NCBI RefSeq assembly: GCF_000970685.1
Contig: NZ_LAJB01000008.1
Location: forward strand, 30,890 to 94,889
DNA from: Domibacillus indicus
GTDB lineage: Bacteria; Bacillota; Bacilli; Bacillales; Domibacillaceae
Direction of reading: 5' to 3'
DNA length: 64,000 nucleotides
Shown: positions 44,538 to 53,521 of the stretch, piece by piece
How positions within the stretch are numbered: the stretch's first letter is position 1
Layout: each line of letters opens with the position of its first letter
Program-made: the position numbers and the translations under genes
The notes under the pieces: model-generated
What the model saw: only the letters and a program-made list of their open reading frames with translations
What the model was told of the DNA's origin: nothing
Databases searched by the model: none

Positions 44538-45368
44538 TCATAGATCTCTCGCATTAAATGTATCCCCATTTTTTAAAGTTCCTGACTCAAATCCGCGGTA
44601 AAACCATTTTTTCCGCTGCTCCGATGTGCCGTGTGTAAAGCTGTCCGGCACAGCGTAGCCCTGTGAACGTTTTTGAATGGTATCATCTCCGACAGCACTT
44701 GCTGCAGTCAGTGCTTCTTCTACATCGCCCTCTTCAAGCAAATTCATGTCCTGCGCATGATGCGCCCAGACACCTGCATAATAATCCGCCTGAAGCTCAA
44801 GCATAACAGAATACCGGTTATATTCTTCCTGGCTTACGCGGTCCCGCATAGCATGCACTTTTTGCGATGTTCCCAGCAGCGTCTGGACATGGTGGCCCAC
44901 TTCATGAGCAACAACATACGCCATCGCAAAGTCTCCCGGAGCCTGGAACTGATTTTGCAGCTCCTGATAAAAACTCAGGTCAATATACAGCTTTCGGTCT
45001 CCCGGACAGTAAAAAGGCCCAACTGCCGCTGTTGCTGTTCCGCAGGCAGAATCCACGCTTCCCGAAAACAGCACCAGCACAGGCTCTTCATATACCATTC
45101 CTTCTTCTTCAAAGACTTCTGTCCAGACATCCTCTGTGTCTGCCAGTACAACAGATACAAACTGGGCAAGCTCCTCGTCTTGTTCTGTTTCTTGATAGGG
45201 CTCATTGCTGACGGTTCCAAGCAGCTGCGACGGATCGCCGCCGAGCAGTGTAAAAATAAGAACAAAAATCAATCCCACTCCGCCAATACCACCGCCAAGA
45301 ACGGCTTTGCCGCCCATGCCGCGGCGGTCTTCCACATTTGAGCTTCCTCTTCTTCCCTGCCATTTCAT
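44538..45368 (-). CDS. Neutral zinc metallopeptidase, YpfJ family
   Basis: 276 residues from the ATG at 45368 (GAGGAGG nine bases upstream); an open upstream extension is short and siteless. One membrane helix (about 23-45, GGGIGGVGLIFVLIFTLL) after a basic N-terminus, then the peptidase domain with HEVGHHVQ (zinc motif HExxH at about 165) and the typical Cys pairs SACGTA and FYCPGDRK. The domain would lie outside the membrane. Physiological substrate unknown. Confidence 0.9.
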   Translation of the reverse strand: MKWQGRRGSSNVEDRRGMGGKAVLGGGIGGVGLIFVLIFTLLGGDPSQLLGTVSNEPYQETEQDEELAQFVSVVLADTEDVWTEVFEEEGMVYEEPVLVLFSGSVDSACGTATAAVGPFYCPGDRKLYIDLSFYQELQNQFQAPGDFAMAYVVAHEVGHHVQTLLGTSQKVHAMRDRVSQEEYNRYSVMLELQADYYAGVWAHHAQDMNLLEEGDVEEALTAASAVGDDTIQKRSQGYAVPDSFTHGTSEQRKKWFYRGFESGTLKNGDTFNARDL

Positions 45369-45581
45369 CGCGTTTCCTCCTCGGGCCACTTCTTGTTGTA
45401 GTAGTGTTATACCCAGCAGAGCCTTCAGTTAGACGGCAAAGAAGAAATTTCAAATAAGTCAGTTCGATAGTATATGTCAGCCGCTATATAAAAGTTATGT
45501 AAAGATGCTGTTCTGACGTTCTTTTTCAAGAAATATCACGGTATACTTTAAAGAGAATTTGAACAGAAATGAGGATGTGCA

Positions 45582-46163
45582 ATGAGGCGGATTGCAGTTT
45601 TTTGCGGCTCAGCAAATGGAGCCTCTCTGGAGTATAAAGACGGTGCTGTGTTGCTTGGAAAAGCATTGGCGGAGCAGGGCATTGGAATTGTGTACGGCGG
45701 ATCAAGCGCCGGATTGATGGGAGCGGTTGCAGACACGGTTCTTCAAGAAGGAGGAGAAGCCATTGGCGTTATTCCAACACTGCTAAAAGAACGGGAAATC
45801 GCTCATACAGGCCTGACTGAGCTGCATATTGTAGACTCCATGCATGAGCGGAAAGCAAAAATGGCAGAGCTGGCCGACGCATTTATTGTTTTGCCAGGCG
45901 GTGCCGGCACAATGGAGGAGTTTTTTGAAGTTTTTACATGGGCGCAAATCGGTCTTCACCAGAAGCCAATCGGGCTGCTGAACGTTGCTCATTATTTTGA
46001 TCCGCTCGTATTCTTTATTAACCATATGACCAGCGAGCACTTTTTGCAGGAGCAGTACCGCTTAATGCTGCTGGTCGGCGCGTCAGCCGGGGAGCTGCTC
46101 AAAGCTTTCCATACGTATGAGCCGCCCGCTGTAAAAACCTATGATAGAAAAACAAAAGTATAA
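45582..46163 (+). CDS. LOG family protein (cytokinin riboside 5'-monophosphate phosphoribohydrolase-like, YvdD)
   Basis: 193 residues. Rossmann-like fold with VFCGSANGASLEYKDGAVLL at the start and the family signature PGGAGTMEEFFEVFTW near 105-120, which contains the catalytic Glu and the phosphate-binding glycines. Hydrolyses ribose from nucleoside 5'-monophosphates such as AMP or its N6-substituted forms; the bacterial role is mostly unexplained. GAGGATG precedes the ATG. A hairpin terminator follows at 46171. Confidence 0.9.
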   Translation: MRRIAVFCGSANGASLEYKDGAVLLGKALAEQGIGIVYGGSSAGLMGAVADTVLQEGGEAIGVIPTLLKEREIAHTGLTELHIVDSMHERKAKMAELADAFIVLPGGAGTMEEFFEVFTWAQIGLHQKPIGLLNVAHYFDPLVFFINHMTSEHFLQEQYRLMLLVGASAGELLKAFHTYEPPAVKTYDRKTKV

Positions 46164-46170
46164 AAAAGAG

Positions 46171-46202
46171 ACAGGCGGGGTTTTTAACCAAATTCCGCCT
46201 GT
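46171..46202 (+). terminator. Hairpin after the LOG gene
   Basis: ACAGGCGG and CCGCCTGT around a 16-base loop. A second hairpin, CCGGGTT/AACCCGG, follows at about 46217-46242. Confidence 0.6.
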
Positions 46203-46382
46203 TACAGCTTCCGGACCGGGTTTCTTTTACTTTTTAACCCGGCGGGAGACTTAGGCAGCTTCTCCTTTTTATTCCACCGATACAATATGCTCCTTTATTT
46301 TATGGTTTTAGGTATTACACTACAGAAAGAAAGATATAACGCAGCGGATAATTTCCATTATTCGCTATAGTAAGAAGTTATA

Positions 46383-47297
46383 TCAATTTGCCAAATGCAG
46401 ATCGATAATAGCCTGGAGTTCCTGCAGGTATATGTTCGCCATCCGGCCAAGCCGGGTTTTTTCATGGACAATCCATCCGACTGTAATCGTCTCCTCCGCC
46501 TCGAGCGGTACAGGAATGATGTTAGAGCCATTTAAATCTTCACTTAAAATACCGCTTGAAATCGTATAGCCATTCAGCCCGATTAACAGATTAAACAGCG
46601 TCGCGCGATCACTGACCTGAATGCTTTTTGGCCGCGGCAGCGTGCTGAAGATTTCTTCCGCATAATAAAATGAATTATAAGTGCCCTGTTCAAAGGAAAG
46701 GCGCGGGTATCCTTCGAGCTCCTCAAGAGTTACAGACGACTTTGCGGCAAGCGGATTTTGTGTACTGACAAAAATATGCGGCTTCGCTTCAAACAGCGGA
46801 TGAAACAGCAGCCCTTCTTCTTTCAGCAGCTGGCGCATAACTCTTTCGTTAAAGGAGCTAATATACAAAATGCCAATTTCACTGCGTAAATTTTTTACGT
46901 CCTCAATAATTTCATACGTGCGTGTTTCCCTGAGCGTAAATTGATATTCTTCTGCGCCATGTTTTTTGATCATTTCCACGAACGCGTTAACCGCGAAGGC
47001 ATAATGCTGCGTCGAAACGGAAAAGAGCTGGCGGGAAGGAGCTGAATTTAAATAGCGCTGCTCTAACAGCTCTGTCTGCTCCACTACCTGGCGTGCATAG
47101 CCTAAAAATTCTGCCCCATCGGTTGACAGCGTAATGCCTTTCGGTGTCCGGATAAAAATCGTAATTCCGAGCTCTGCTTCAAGCTCCTTGACTGCTTTTG
47201 ATAAGCTTGGCTGGGACAAAAACAGGCGGCGTGCCGCTTCATTGATCGACCCGCATTGCACAATTTCAATCACATATTTTAACTGCTGTAATGTCAT
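46383..47297 (-). CDS. LysR-family transcriptional regulator
   Basis: 304 residues. N-terminal helix-turn-helix (GSINEAARRLFLSQPSLSKA, then VKELEAELG) and a type-2 periplasmic-binding effector domain. Downstream of the CYP152 and macro-domain genes on the same strand but separated by a terminator. Target genes are not evident from this window. AAGGAATGG precedes the ATG. The region 46164-46382 downstream holds only hairpins. Confidence 0.87.
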   Translation of the reverse strand: MTLQQLKYVIEIVQCGSINEAARRLFLSQPSLSKAVKELEAELGITIFIRTPKGITLSTDGAEFLGYARQVVEQTELLEQRYLNSAPSRQLFSVSTQHYAFAVNAFVEMIKKHGAEEYQFTLRETRTYEIIEDVKNLRSEIGILYISSFNERVMRQLLKEEGLLFHPLFEAKPHIFVSTQNPLAAKSSVTLEELEGYPRLSFEQGTYNSFYYAEEIFSTLPRPKSIQVSDRATLFNLLIGLNGYTISSGILSEDLNGSNIIPVPLEAEETITVGWIVHEKTRLGRMANIYLQELQAIIDLHLAN

Positions 47298-47349
47298 GCT
47301 TCCATTCCTTTTTCACTTTTTCTGTCATCATACCATCTTTTATTCCAGC

Positions 47350-47381
47350 AAAAAAACCGCTAACTGCTTTTAGCGGTTTTC
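47350..47381 (-). terminator. Terminator of the P450-macro-domain operon
   Basis: AAAACCGCTA and TAGCGGTTTT around an 8-base loop, U-run on the minus strand. Overlaps the macro-domain stop. Confidence 0.87.
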
Positions 47382-47936
47382 TTCGTCCTGTAAAACTCTG
47401 TTCAATGCCGCTTCGTAAACGCGGTAGTCATGTTCAGAAAATAACGTAAATGCTACGCTTCCAAAGGAATGCTCCCTTAGAAAGCCAATTACTGTTTGGA
47501 GGGCAATAACGGATGCCTGCTCAATGGGGAAGCGGTACACTCCTGTTGAGATAGATGGGAAGGAAATACTTTTCAGTTCTTTCTCTGCAGCAAGTTTTAA
47601 TGCATTCCGATAACAGCTGGCCAGCTTTTCTTCTTCCTTTTCCGTCCCTCCATTCCAGACAGGGCCGACCGTGTGAATTATCCAATCGGCTGGAAGTTCG
47701 CAGCCTTTCGTAATAACGGCTTCCCCAGCCGGCAGCTCTTCTCCATTTAACTTTTCCATCCGAACCCGTTTGCACTCATCTAAAAGCTCATGGCCGGCCG
47801 CACGGTGAATGGCACCATCGACGCCTCCTCCGCCAAGCAGAGATCCATTCGCTGCATTTACGATTGCTTCTGTCTGCTGCCTGGTAATATCACCTACCAG
47901 CAGCTCAAGCTTATTATCATTAATTTCTATTTTCAT
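47370..47936 (-). CDS. Macro-domain protein (O-acetyl-ADP-ribose deacetylase-like, YmdB type)
   Basis: 188 residues from the ATG at 47936 (AGGGAG eight bases upstream). A complete macro domain: [20 protein letters not shown] then [14 protein letters not shown], and [16 protein letters not shown] near 120. Such proteins bind ADP-ribose and remove acetyl or ADP-ribosyl groups. Its 5' end overlaps the CYP152 gene by 17 bases, so the two are translationally coupled, an unexpected partnership. Confidence 0.92.
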   Translation of the reverse strand: MKIEINDNKLELLVGDITRQQTEAIVNAANGSLLGGGGVDGAIHRAAGHELLDECKRVRMEKLNGEELPAGEAVITKGCELPADWIIHTVGPVWNGGTEKEEEKLASCYRNALKLAAEKELKSISFPSISTGVYRFPIEQASVIALQTVIGFLREHSFGSVAFTLFSEHDYRVYEAALNRVLQDEENR

Positions 47937-49206
47937 TATTTTCACTCCCTGGAATGATTGAAATGCCGTTCATAATAAACCCGCTTTTCGGCATACTCGG
48001 CATGCTGGTCATGCTGAAGCTGAGATCCTGTTCAGGTACAGCGTAAGCCAGGCGGTTTACAAGGAAATCTACGCTTATTTTCATTAATTCAACCGTTATC
48101 CACTCTCCTGCACAGCGATGGCCGGTATGATAAACACCTCCGCCCTGCGGAATAAAATCGAACGGGCTTCTTTTCCAGTCCTCAAACCGGGCAGGCTGGA
48201 ACAAATCCGGGTTTTCCCAGAGCGCTGGATCATGATTGGTTCCATATAAATCGAGAAGCGCCAGGGTATCTTTCTTAAAAGTTATGCCTTTCCACACAAA
48301 GTCTGCTGTTACTTTGGCTCCGGTAAACGGGAAAAACGGGTAAAACCGACGCACCTCCTGTATAAAATAAGTAGTGTAAATGGAATCTGGAGAAGCAAGC
48401 TTCGGCTTTTCTTCTGGAAATTGATGCAGAGCCAGTGCTGTAAAAGCAAGGTAGATGGATACAGCTGTAATTGGACGTAAAATATTAATTACTTCCACTG
48501 CCGCCGTTTCGGTATCCAATAATTCACCATCCAGCTCTTTATAATGGGAAAAAACAAACAGGGCTGATTCTTCCGGAGGATGCAACTTGTTTTGTCTTAC
48601 TTGCTCAACCAGGCCGCCAACCCATTTTTCCGCTTTTCGTCTGGAACGGCGCGTTTTCCAGTATTCCGGCCCTGCGGAAACAGGTGATTCAAACATGTCA
48701 GAAAACTCTTCAGTCCGCTGTTTCACTTCATCTTCTGCAAGCGGAACACCAGCCCATTCGCAGGCAATCCGGCAAAGCAGCTCTTTTGCTTCTTCATATA
48801 ATACAATTTCCTTTTGCTGTGTCCATTTTTCCGCTGCATTCGTCCAATGCACCCTTGCCAAATCGGTCAGGCGCATAATGTGCTTTGGAGCCATCAGCGA
48901 CATAAAAGCCGCTTTGCGGCGTTCATGCGCTTCTCCGTCAAGCGTCTGTACACCACCTTCACCAAACAGGGTTTTAACGACTCGTTTTGGTGCCGCCCCT
49001 GCCCGCTTAAATTTTGTTGTATCATAAAAAAGCTCCGCCGCTTCCTTGCCGCCCATACAAATGGCCGGCTTGCCCATTAAGCGTGTTTCAAAAACATCCG
49101 CTTGAAAGGAATGGCGCCGGTTTGGTATGTATAAATATCCTTCTCTCAGAAGGCTCAGGCTTTGGTCCAGCCCTTCTTCTTTTGGCATCCCATTTTCACC
49201 AGACAT
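47920..49206 (-). CDS. Fatty-acid peroxygenase, cytochrome P450 CYP152 family
   Basis: 428 residues. Instead of the usual P450 pattern it has the CYP152-type heme loop [20 protein letters not shown] with the proximal Cys near 372, and the substrate-carboxylate Arg region [15 protein letters not shown], as in Bacillus YbdT/P450-BSbeta. These enzymes use hydrogen peroxide to hydroxylate or decarboxylate fatty acids without a reductase. AAAGGAGAG precedes the ATG. Coupled to a downstream macro-domain gene. Confidence 0.93.
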   Translation of the reverse strand: MSGENGMPKEEGLDQSLSLLREGYLYIPNRRHSFQADVFETRLMGKPAICMGGKEAAELFYDTTKFKRAGAAPKRVVKTLFGEGGVQTLDGEAHERRKAAFMSLMAPKHIMRLTDLARVHWTNAAEKWTQQKEIVLYEEAKELLCRIACEWAGVPLAEDEVKQRTEEFSDMFESPVSAGPEYWKTRRSRRKAEKWVGGLVEQVRQNKLHPPEESALFVFSHYKELDGELLDTETAAVEVINILRPITAVSIYLAFTALALHQFPEEKPKLASPDSIYTTYFIQEVRRFYPFFPFTGAKVTADFVWKGITFKKDTLALLDLYGTNHDPALWENPDLFQPARFEDWKRSPFDFIPQGGGVYHTGHRCAGEWITVELMKISVDFLVNRLAYAVPEQDLSFSMTSMPSMPKSGFIMNGISIIPGSENNENRN

Positions 49207-49493
49207 TTATATCTCTCCTTTTAAGATATTTTTCTTTGTTTTCCCCTTTTTCACCAAAATATAGCTTTTTTAAGTAAAAAGGCCATCCACATTCGTTGAA
49301 TTTTGTATCTGTATCTTTAGCAGTATAAAAGGCTGCGGAATAAACGCTGAACCCAGATGGCTTTAAAGATCAATAAGCAAGGACAGCATGGTCATTTTCT
49401 CCTTTTAAAAGAGAAAAATACGATCAAACCATCTTGCCTCGCGCAACCGTCAATCCAATATTTGGTTCTTTAGTTTCATTTTTATTGAACCCT

Positions 49494-49518
49494 GTTTTGC
49501 AGAATGCGAGGCGGGTAA
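49494..49518 (+). promoter_or_regulatory. SigB-type general stress promoter
   Basis: GTTTTG (49494-49499), 13 bases, GGGTAA (49513-49518), matching the SigB consensus GTTT-N13/14-GGGWAW. About 48 bases upstream of the GsiB-like gene, whose Bacillus relative is a classical SigB target. The rest of 49207-49493 contains no supported gene. Confidence 0.82.
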
Positions 49519-49565
49519 CATACAAGCGTAAGTGAAATCCAAATTTACCGAGGAGGAACCTAATA

Positions 49566-49892
49566 ATGGCTAGAAATAATGATAAAATGAGTCGTGAAGA
49601 GGCAGGACGTAAAGGCGGAGAAGCTACAGCAAAAAACCATGATAAGGAATTTTATCAGGAAATCGGACAAAAGGGCGGAGAAGCCACTGCCGAAAACCAT
49701 GATAAAGAGTTTTATCAGGAAATCGGTAAAAAAGGCGGAGAAGCTACTGCTGACAGCCATGATAAAGAATTTTACCAGGAAATCGGTGAAAAAGGCGGAA
49801 GAGCAAGATCCAATTCCAGCGATGACAATGATGGCAAAATGAGCAGAGAAGAAGCCGGCCGCAAAGGCGGACAGAAAAGCCGCCGCTCTTAA
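49566..49892 (+). CDS. gsiB: GsiB-like general stress protein with KGG repeats
   Basis: 108 residues, highly hydrophilic and repetitive: five KGG units (GRKGGEA, GQKGGEA, GKKGGEA, GEKGGRA, GRKGGQK), three of them in an exact 20-residue repeat containing NHDKEFYQEIG. Same plan as Bacillus GsiB and plant group 1 LEA proteins, which protect against water loss. AGGAGGAACC precedes the ATG. Preceded by a SigB-type promoter and followed by a strong terminator. Confidence 0.9.
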   Translation: MARNNDKMSREEAGRKGGEATAKNHDKEFYQEIGQKGGEATAENHDKEFYQEIGKKGGEATADSHDKEFYQEIGEKGGRARSNSSDDNDGKMSREEAGRKGGQKSRRS

Positions 49893-49922
49893 AAGCAAAT
49901 AACCTTGTATTTGGTTCATAAC

Positions 49923-49976
49923 AAAAGCCTGCGGACAGTCCCTTTACAACAAGGGATCTGCCCGCAGGCTTTTTTG
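49923..49976 (+). terminator. Terminator of gsiB-like gene
   Basis: AAAAGCCTGCGG pairs with CCGCAGGCTTTTT, with an inner CCCTT/AAGGG extension; U-run on the plus strand. Confidence 0.92.
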
Positions 49977-49986
49977 TTTAGTTTTA

Positions 49987-50454
49987 TTATGCAGCATCTC
50001 CGCTATGATAAGGCTCAAGTGAAAAATGCATAAGAAATTGTAAAAATTCACTGTTTTCTTCTTGAAGAAGACGGTTTGCATAACTCCATGCATTGGTTTC
50101 GATACGGAGGGCAAGCCGCTTTTTTTGCAGCGGGTCGTCTGTGCGGTCTATTTCATCGGCCAGAAACTCCAGCTCAGGATCTTCAGCGTGCCCCAGCTCA
50201 TGGGCAAAGACAGCCGCTAAATGCTGTTCGAATGGCTTTAATGAGCCATACAAGAGGCGGCATTGCGCTTCAATGCCATCCCAATAAAGAATAATTTTAT
50301 GCTGGGATAAACTGTATTTCCCGCCGGCAATCGTCTGCCGGCCGGCAGATTGATGAATTTCAACAGCAGCCTTGCTGCCTGAAAGGTCAAGGAGACGTTT
50401 TATGATAGCTGGAAGCGCAGCAGTTTCAATATAAGAAGAGTTCGTTTCATGCAT
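49987..50454 (-). CDS. Small putative zinc metallopeptidase (HExxH), family unknown
   Basis: 155 residues. The only clear motif is AAVFAHELGHAEDPELEF at about 80-97, a HExxH zinc site with a downstream acidic segment, in an otherwise helical protein; this is reminiscent of IrrE/ImmA- or M48-like minimal gluzincins. No membrane helix or signal peptide. GGAG lies nine bases before the ATG. Convergent with the GsiB-like gene. A metallopeptidase role is inferred from the motif only. Confidence 0.7.
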   Translation of the reverse strand: MHETNSSYIETAALPAIIKRLLDLSGSKAAVEIHQSAGRQTIAGGKYSLSQHKIILYWDGIEAQCRLLYGSLKPFEQHLAAVFAHELGHAEDPELEFLADEIDRTDDPLQKKRLALRIETNAWSYANRLLQEENSEFLQFLMHFSLEPYHSGDAA

Positions 50455-50894
50455 TCTGGTGTTCTCCTAAGTATTTAAGATAATTTCTGATGTAAAAAAA
50501 GCACCTCCATAGTTCAATCAGGCAGTCGACAAAATGCCCTAAATAGAATTGAAGAATGACTCTCTTTTACCATTATACGACAAATCATCTTTCTATAGCT
50601 ATTTTTAATTTCTGTTCATTATTTTTTTAAAATAATTACATTTTATCCCAATAATTAATTTATACATTTTAAAGATCTGTCCCCTGCTCCTCTATCCGTT
50701 TATCTTCTTTACATGTTACTCCCTACCATTCATTTTATGCATATCGTTGAACTATTTGTTTCCTCTCTAATTTAAAAGATTAATTCATGATACAGACTGG
50801 AAAATGTACCTTTCCAAATAGATGAAATGAAAATAAAAAACATGCTCCCGGAAAATTCCAGAAATCAAAAAACCAGAAAAATTTTTATTTCTTC

Positions 50895-50925
50895 TTGACC
50901 TTCACGCTGCGTAAACGTTTAGGAT
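50895..50925 (+). promoter_or_regulatory. MerR-type promoter with 19-base spacer
   Basis: TTGACC (50895-50900) and TAGGAT (50920-50925) are separated by 19 bases, the over-long spacing typical of promoters activated by MerR proteins. The spacer holds the dyad TTCACGCTGCGTAAA. It precedes the TipA-like regulator, indicating autoactivation. The upstream stretch 50455-50894 is A/T-rich and I see no gene in it. Confidence 0.82.
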
Positions 50926-50947
50926 AATAACTATCAGGAGGGCTGCT

Positions 50948-51709
50948 ATGGAATATACGATTAACAAATTGGCACAGCTGTCAGGTGTTACCGCAAGAAC
51001 GCTTCGTTATTACGATCAAATCGGGCTGTTAAAACCAGCCAGAATCAATTCATCCGGCTATCGTATTTACGGGCCAAAAGAAGTTGATTCTTTGCAGCAC
51101 ATTTTGTTTTACCGGGAATTGGAGGTGAGCCTTGAAGATATTGCAGCGATTATAAATGAGCCCGGCTTTGATTCAACGGCTGCACTAAAAAACCATTACA
51201 AAAAGCTTCAGCAAAAATGCACCCGCCTTGAGAAAATCATGGCGACTGTCGAAAAAACAATCGCCAGCCAGGAAAGAGGGATACCCATGCAAAATAATGA
51301 AAAGTTCGAAGGGCTGAAGGAAAAAATGATTGAAGAAAACGAGCAGAAATATGGGGCGGAAATTCGGAAGCAATATGGCGATCATACTATCGATGCAAGC
51401 AATACAAAGCTGCGAAATATGTCCCCGGAAGATTACACTGCCATGAATAAACTGGGTGAAGAAGTTCTTTCGCTGCTGAAGGAAGCCTGCACGGACGGAG
51501 ATCCCGGGTCGGTCAAGGCACAGGAGCTTGCAGGCAAGCATCGGGAGTGGCTGATGTATTCCTGGCCGGACTATTCAAAGGAAGCGCATGCCGGTCTTGC
51601 GGAAATGTATGTGTCGGATGAACGCTTCAAGGCGTATTACGACAAAGAAGTAAAAGGCGGAGCCGAATTTTTACGTGATGCAATTTTCATTTACACAGGA
51701 ACGAAGTAA
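50948..51709 (+). CDS. MerR-family activator with TipAS drug-sensing domain
   Basis: 253 residues. MerR winged helix-turn-helix (INKLAQLSGVTARTLRYYDQ then GLLKPARINSSGYRIYG), a coiled coil at about 75-112, and a TipAS globin-like helical domain at about 115-250 with YGDHTIDASNTKLRNMSPED and YVSDERFKAYYDKEVKGGAE. This class (TipAL, Mta, SkgA) is activated by thiopeptides or other amphipathic drugs. No efflux gene is adjacent; autoregulation is supported by its promoter. Confidence 0.9.
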   Translation: MEYTINKLAQLSGVTARTLRYYDQIGLLKPARINSSGYRIYGPKEVDSLQHILFYRELEVSLEDIAAIINEPGFDSTAALKNHYKKLQQKCTRLEKIMATVEKTIASQERGIPMQNNEKFEGLKEKMIEENEQKYGAEIRKQYGDHTIDASNTKLRNMSPEDYTAMNKLGEEVLSLLKEACTDGDPGSVKAQELAGKHREWLMYSWPDYSKEAHAGLAEMYVSDERFKAYYDKEVKGGAEFLRDAIFIYTGTK

Positions 51710-51713
51710 TAAA

Positions 51714-51748
51714 AAGCCGCATAAACCCTTTCTCTGGTTTATGCGGTG
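51714..51748. terminator. Bidirectional terminator between merR-type and AHSA1 genes
   Basis: GCCGCATAAACC and GGTTTATGCGG around an 8-base loop; A- and T-rich flanks serve both convergent genes. Confidence 0.82.
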
Positions 51749-51754
51749 TTCTGG

Positions 51755-52267
51755 CTATTGAAGCTCTTTAAGAAAATCGTCAAGGCGGTTAAATTGTGAG
51801 GAAAATCCCTGTACCATTCCCATCTCCACGACCTGCTGGAGCTCTTCTGCAGAAGCAAACCGGGAACGGACAATAAGCCTGGTTCTGTTTTCATCTTCTG
51901 CAAATTGGATGTCCATCTGAACGGAAGGCGTTCCTTCAATAATATTGCCTTCTTCATTTGTAAGCAGATTCGTATACATGATTCTCTCCGGCTGGACGAC
52001 TTCGTGAAAAACCGCTTTGCTCCAGGATTCCTCTCCATAATATTCCCCCTGGCTTTTATCCGCACACCGCATGCAAAAATGCCATACACCATCAGGCTTA
52101 AATTCAAATTGGCGGCTTTCGGTTTCACATCCTTGAGGCCCCCACCAGGCTTCCAGGTGCTCTGGCTTTGAAAACGCCTGAAAAACAAGAGTACGCGGTG
52201 CATCAAAAACTTGTTCCATTATCAATTCACGGTCTTCCGTTTTTGTGTTCATTTTATATTCAGGCAT
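51755..52267 (-). CDS. SRPBCC/AHSA1-domain protein (YndB-like)
   Basis: 170 residues forming one START-like domain: ELIMEQVFDAPRTLVFQAFS, PEHLEAWWGPQGCETESRQF, LRSRF-type strand VRSRFASAEELQQVVEMGMV and the C-terminal helix SQFNRLDDFLKEL. Families of this type bind hydrophobic ligands; several are stress-related. The two Cys in FCMRCADKSQ are a small peculiarity. AAGGAGGGAG precedes the ATG. Downstream of the PPK2 gene on the same strand. Confidence 0.87.
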   Translation of the reverse strand: MPEYKMNTKTEDRELIMEQVFDAPRTLVFQAFSKPEHLEAWWGPQGCETESRQFEFKPDGVWHFCMRCADKSQGEYYGEESWSKAVFHEVVQPERIMYTNLLTNEEGNIIEGTPSVQMDIQFAEDENRTRLIVRSRFASAEELQQVVEMGMVQGFSSQFNRLDDFLKELQ

Positions 52268-52327
52268 TGTTCTCCCTCCTTAATTAAACGGCGTTAAAAT
52301 CCTCTATTCACTTTTTATTCCAGCGAA

Positions 52328-53221
52328 TCAATATTTTTGATTTTCAAAGCCACCTGTCTGCTCTTGTTCAAGCCTCTCAATATATTCATCCAACTTCTTT
52401 CGATTCTCGGCTGAAATTTCCGGAAACTGCGGATTTATTTTTTCCAGGCACTCAATCATCACTTCTGTAATAAGATAGCGGGAATACCATTCATCGTCAG
52501 CGGGAAGCACGTACCACGGGGCGGAGTCGGTCGATGTATGACTCAGCATCTCTTCAAATACTTTCTGATAATCGTCCCAGTGCTCCCGTTCCCGAACGTC
52601 ATTAAAGGAAAACTCCCAATTTTTCTTCGGATCTTTCATGCGTTCCAGCAGCCGTTTTCTCTGCTCTTCTTTTGATAGATGAAAGAAAAACTTTACTACT
52701 AAAAATCCATTTTCAACCATGTATCGTTCAAAATCGTTAATTTGCCGGTAACGGATTGGCCAGATATCTTCTTTTTTGCTTACATGGTCAGGAATCATTT
52801 CATCTCCGAGCAGATCATGCACTCTCGGTGCGATAACTTCCTCATAATGCGAACGATTTAAAATGCCAATTTGTCCTCTTGCGGGCAGCGCTTCATGGAC
52901 GCGCCAGAGATAATCATGGCTGAGTTCCGTCGCAGAAGGCTTTCCAAGTGTAGTGGTTTTCAAACCCTGGGCATTCAAATTTGAAAAAATATAACTGATT
53001 GCCTCGTCCTTCCCGGCCGCATCCATCGCCTGAAGAACGACCAGTATTCCCTTTTTCGCTTCCGCATAAAGCTTCCAATGCAGCTCTTTCAGCTTACTGA
53101 CACTCTCTGGAATACGTCTGTCCAGCAGTTCTGCTTCCTCCAGGCCATGCTCCTCTGTCGTTTTATACTCCTGAAGATCCACCTTTTGGTTTTCTTTGAT
53201 TAAATAGCGGCCCGTCTTCAT
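52328..53221 (-). CDS. Polyphosphate kinase 2 family protein
   Basis: 297 residues. PPK2 domain with the Walker A-type VVLQAMDAAGKDEAI (about 60-74), the lid and Walker B-type region ILNRSHYEEVIAPRVHDLLG (about 118-140) and the lid arginines in KEEQRKRLLERMKDPKKNW. Transfers phosphate from polyphosphate to nucleotides (AMP, ADP or GDP depending on class); the single-domain form around 300 residues suggests class I or III. AGGAGG precedes the ATG. Region 53222-53521 upstream holds no supported gene. Confidence 0.92.
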   Translation of the reverse strand: MKTGRYLIKENQKVDLQEYKTTEEHGLEEAELLDRRIPESVSKLKELHWKLYAEAKKGILVVLQAMDAAGKDEAISYIFSNLNAQGLKTTTLGKPSATELSHDYLWRVHEALPARGQIGILNRSHYEEVIAPRVHDLLGDEMIPDHVSKKEDIWPIRYRQINDFERYMVENGFLVVKFFFHLSKEEQRKRLLERMKDPKKNWEFSFNDVREREHWDDYQKVFEEMLSHTSTDSAPWYVLPADDEWYSRYLITEVMIECLEKINPQFPEISAENRKKLDEYIERLEQEQTGGFENQKY

Positions 53222-53521
53222 ATATTCCTCCTATTATTCTTTCTGAAAGATTTTTAGAAATGATCTTACTTTGATGCCTTTCATTTTTCTCCAGGTCTTC
53301 TGCTTTTTCTTTAAATACCCCCTTATTAAAAACGAAAACAGCGCTCTGATTCTTTCTCCTGGATTTATTTTTCTCGTGTGAATGGTCTTTACTAAAAAAA
53401 GATTGGATAATATTAGGTAAAGGGAAAATAGAGAGTTATAATGAAAACAGCATGATTTCCATTTATGAACATAAGGTTAAAATACGGTAACCGATCTCAT
53501 TAATAAACGGAGGAATATGCC

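Noticed and set aside
44673..45341. 222-codon plus-strand ORF opposite the zinc peptidase gene
   Set aside because: It is antisense to a clearly conserved peptidase with the HEVGHH motif and has no ribosome binding site.
49594..49842. Tandem 60-bp repeats that might suggest a CRISPR or satellite array
   Set aside because: They are in frame and encode the GsiB-like KGG repeats; no spacers are present.
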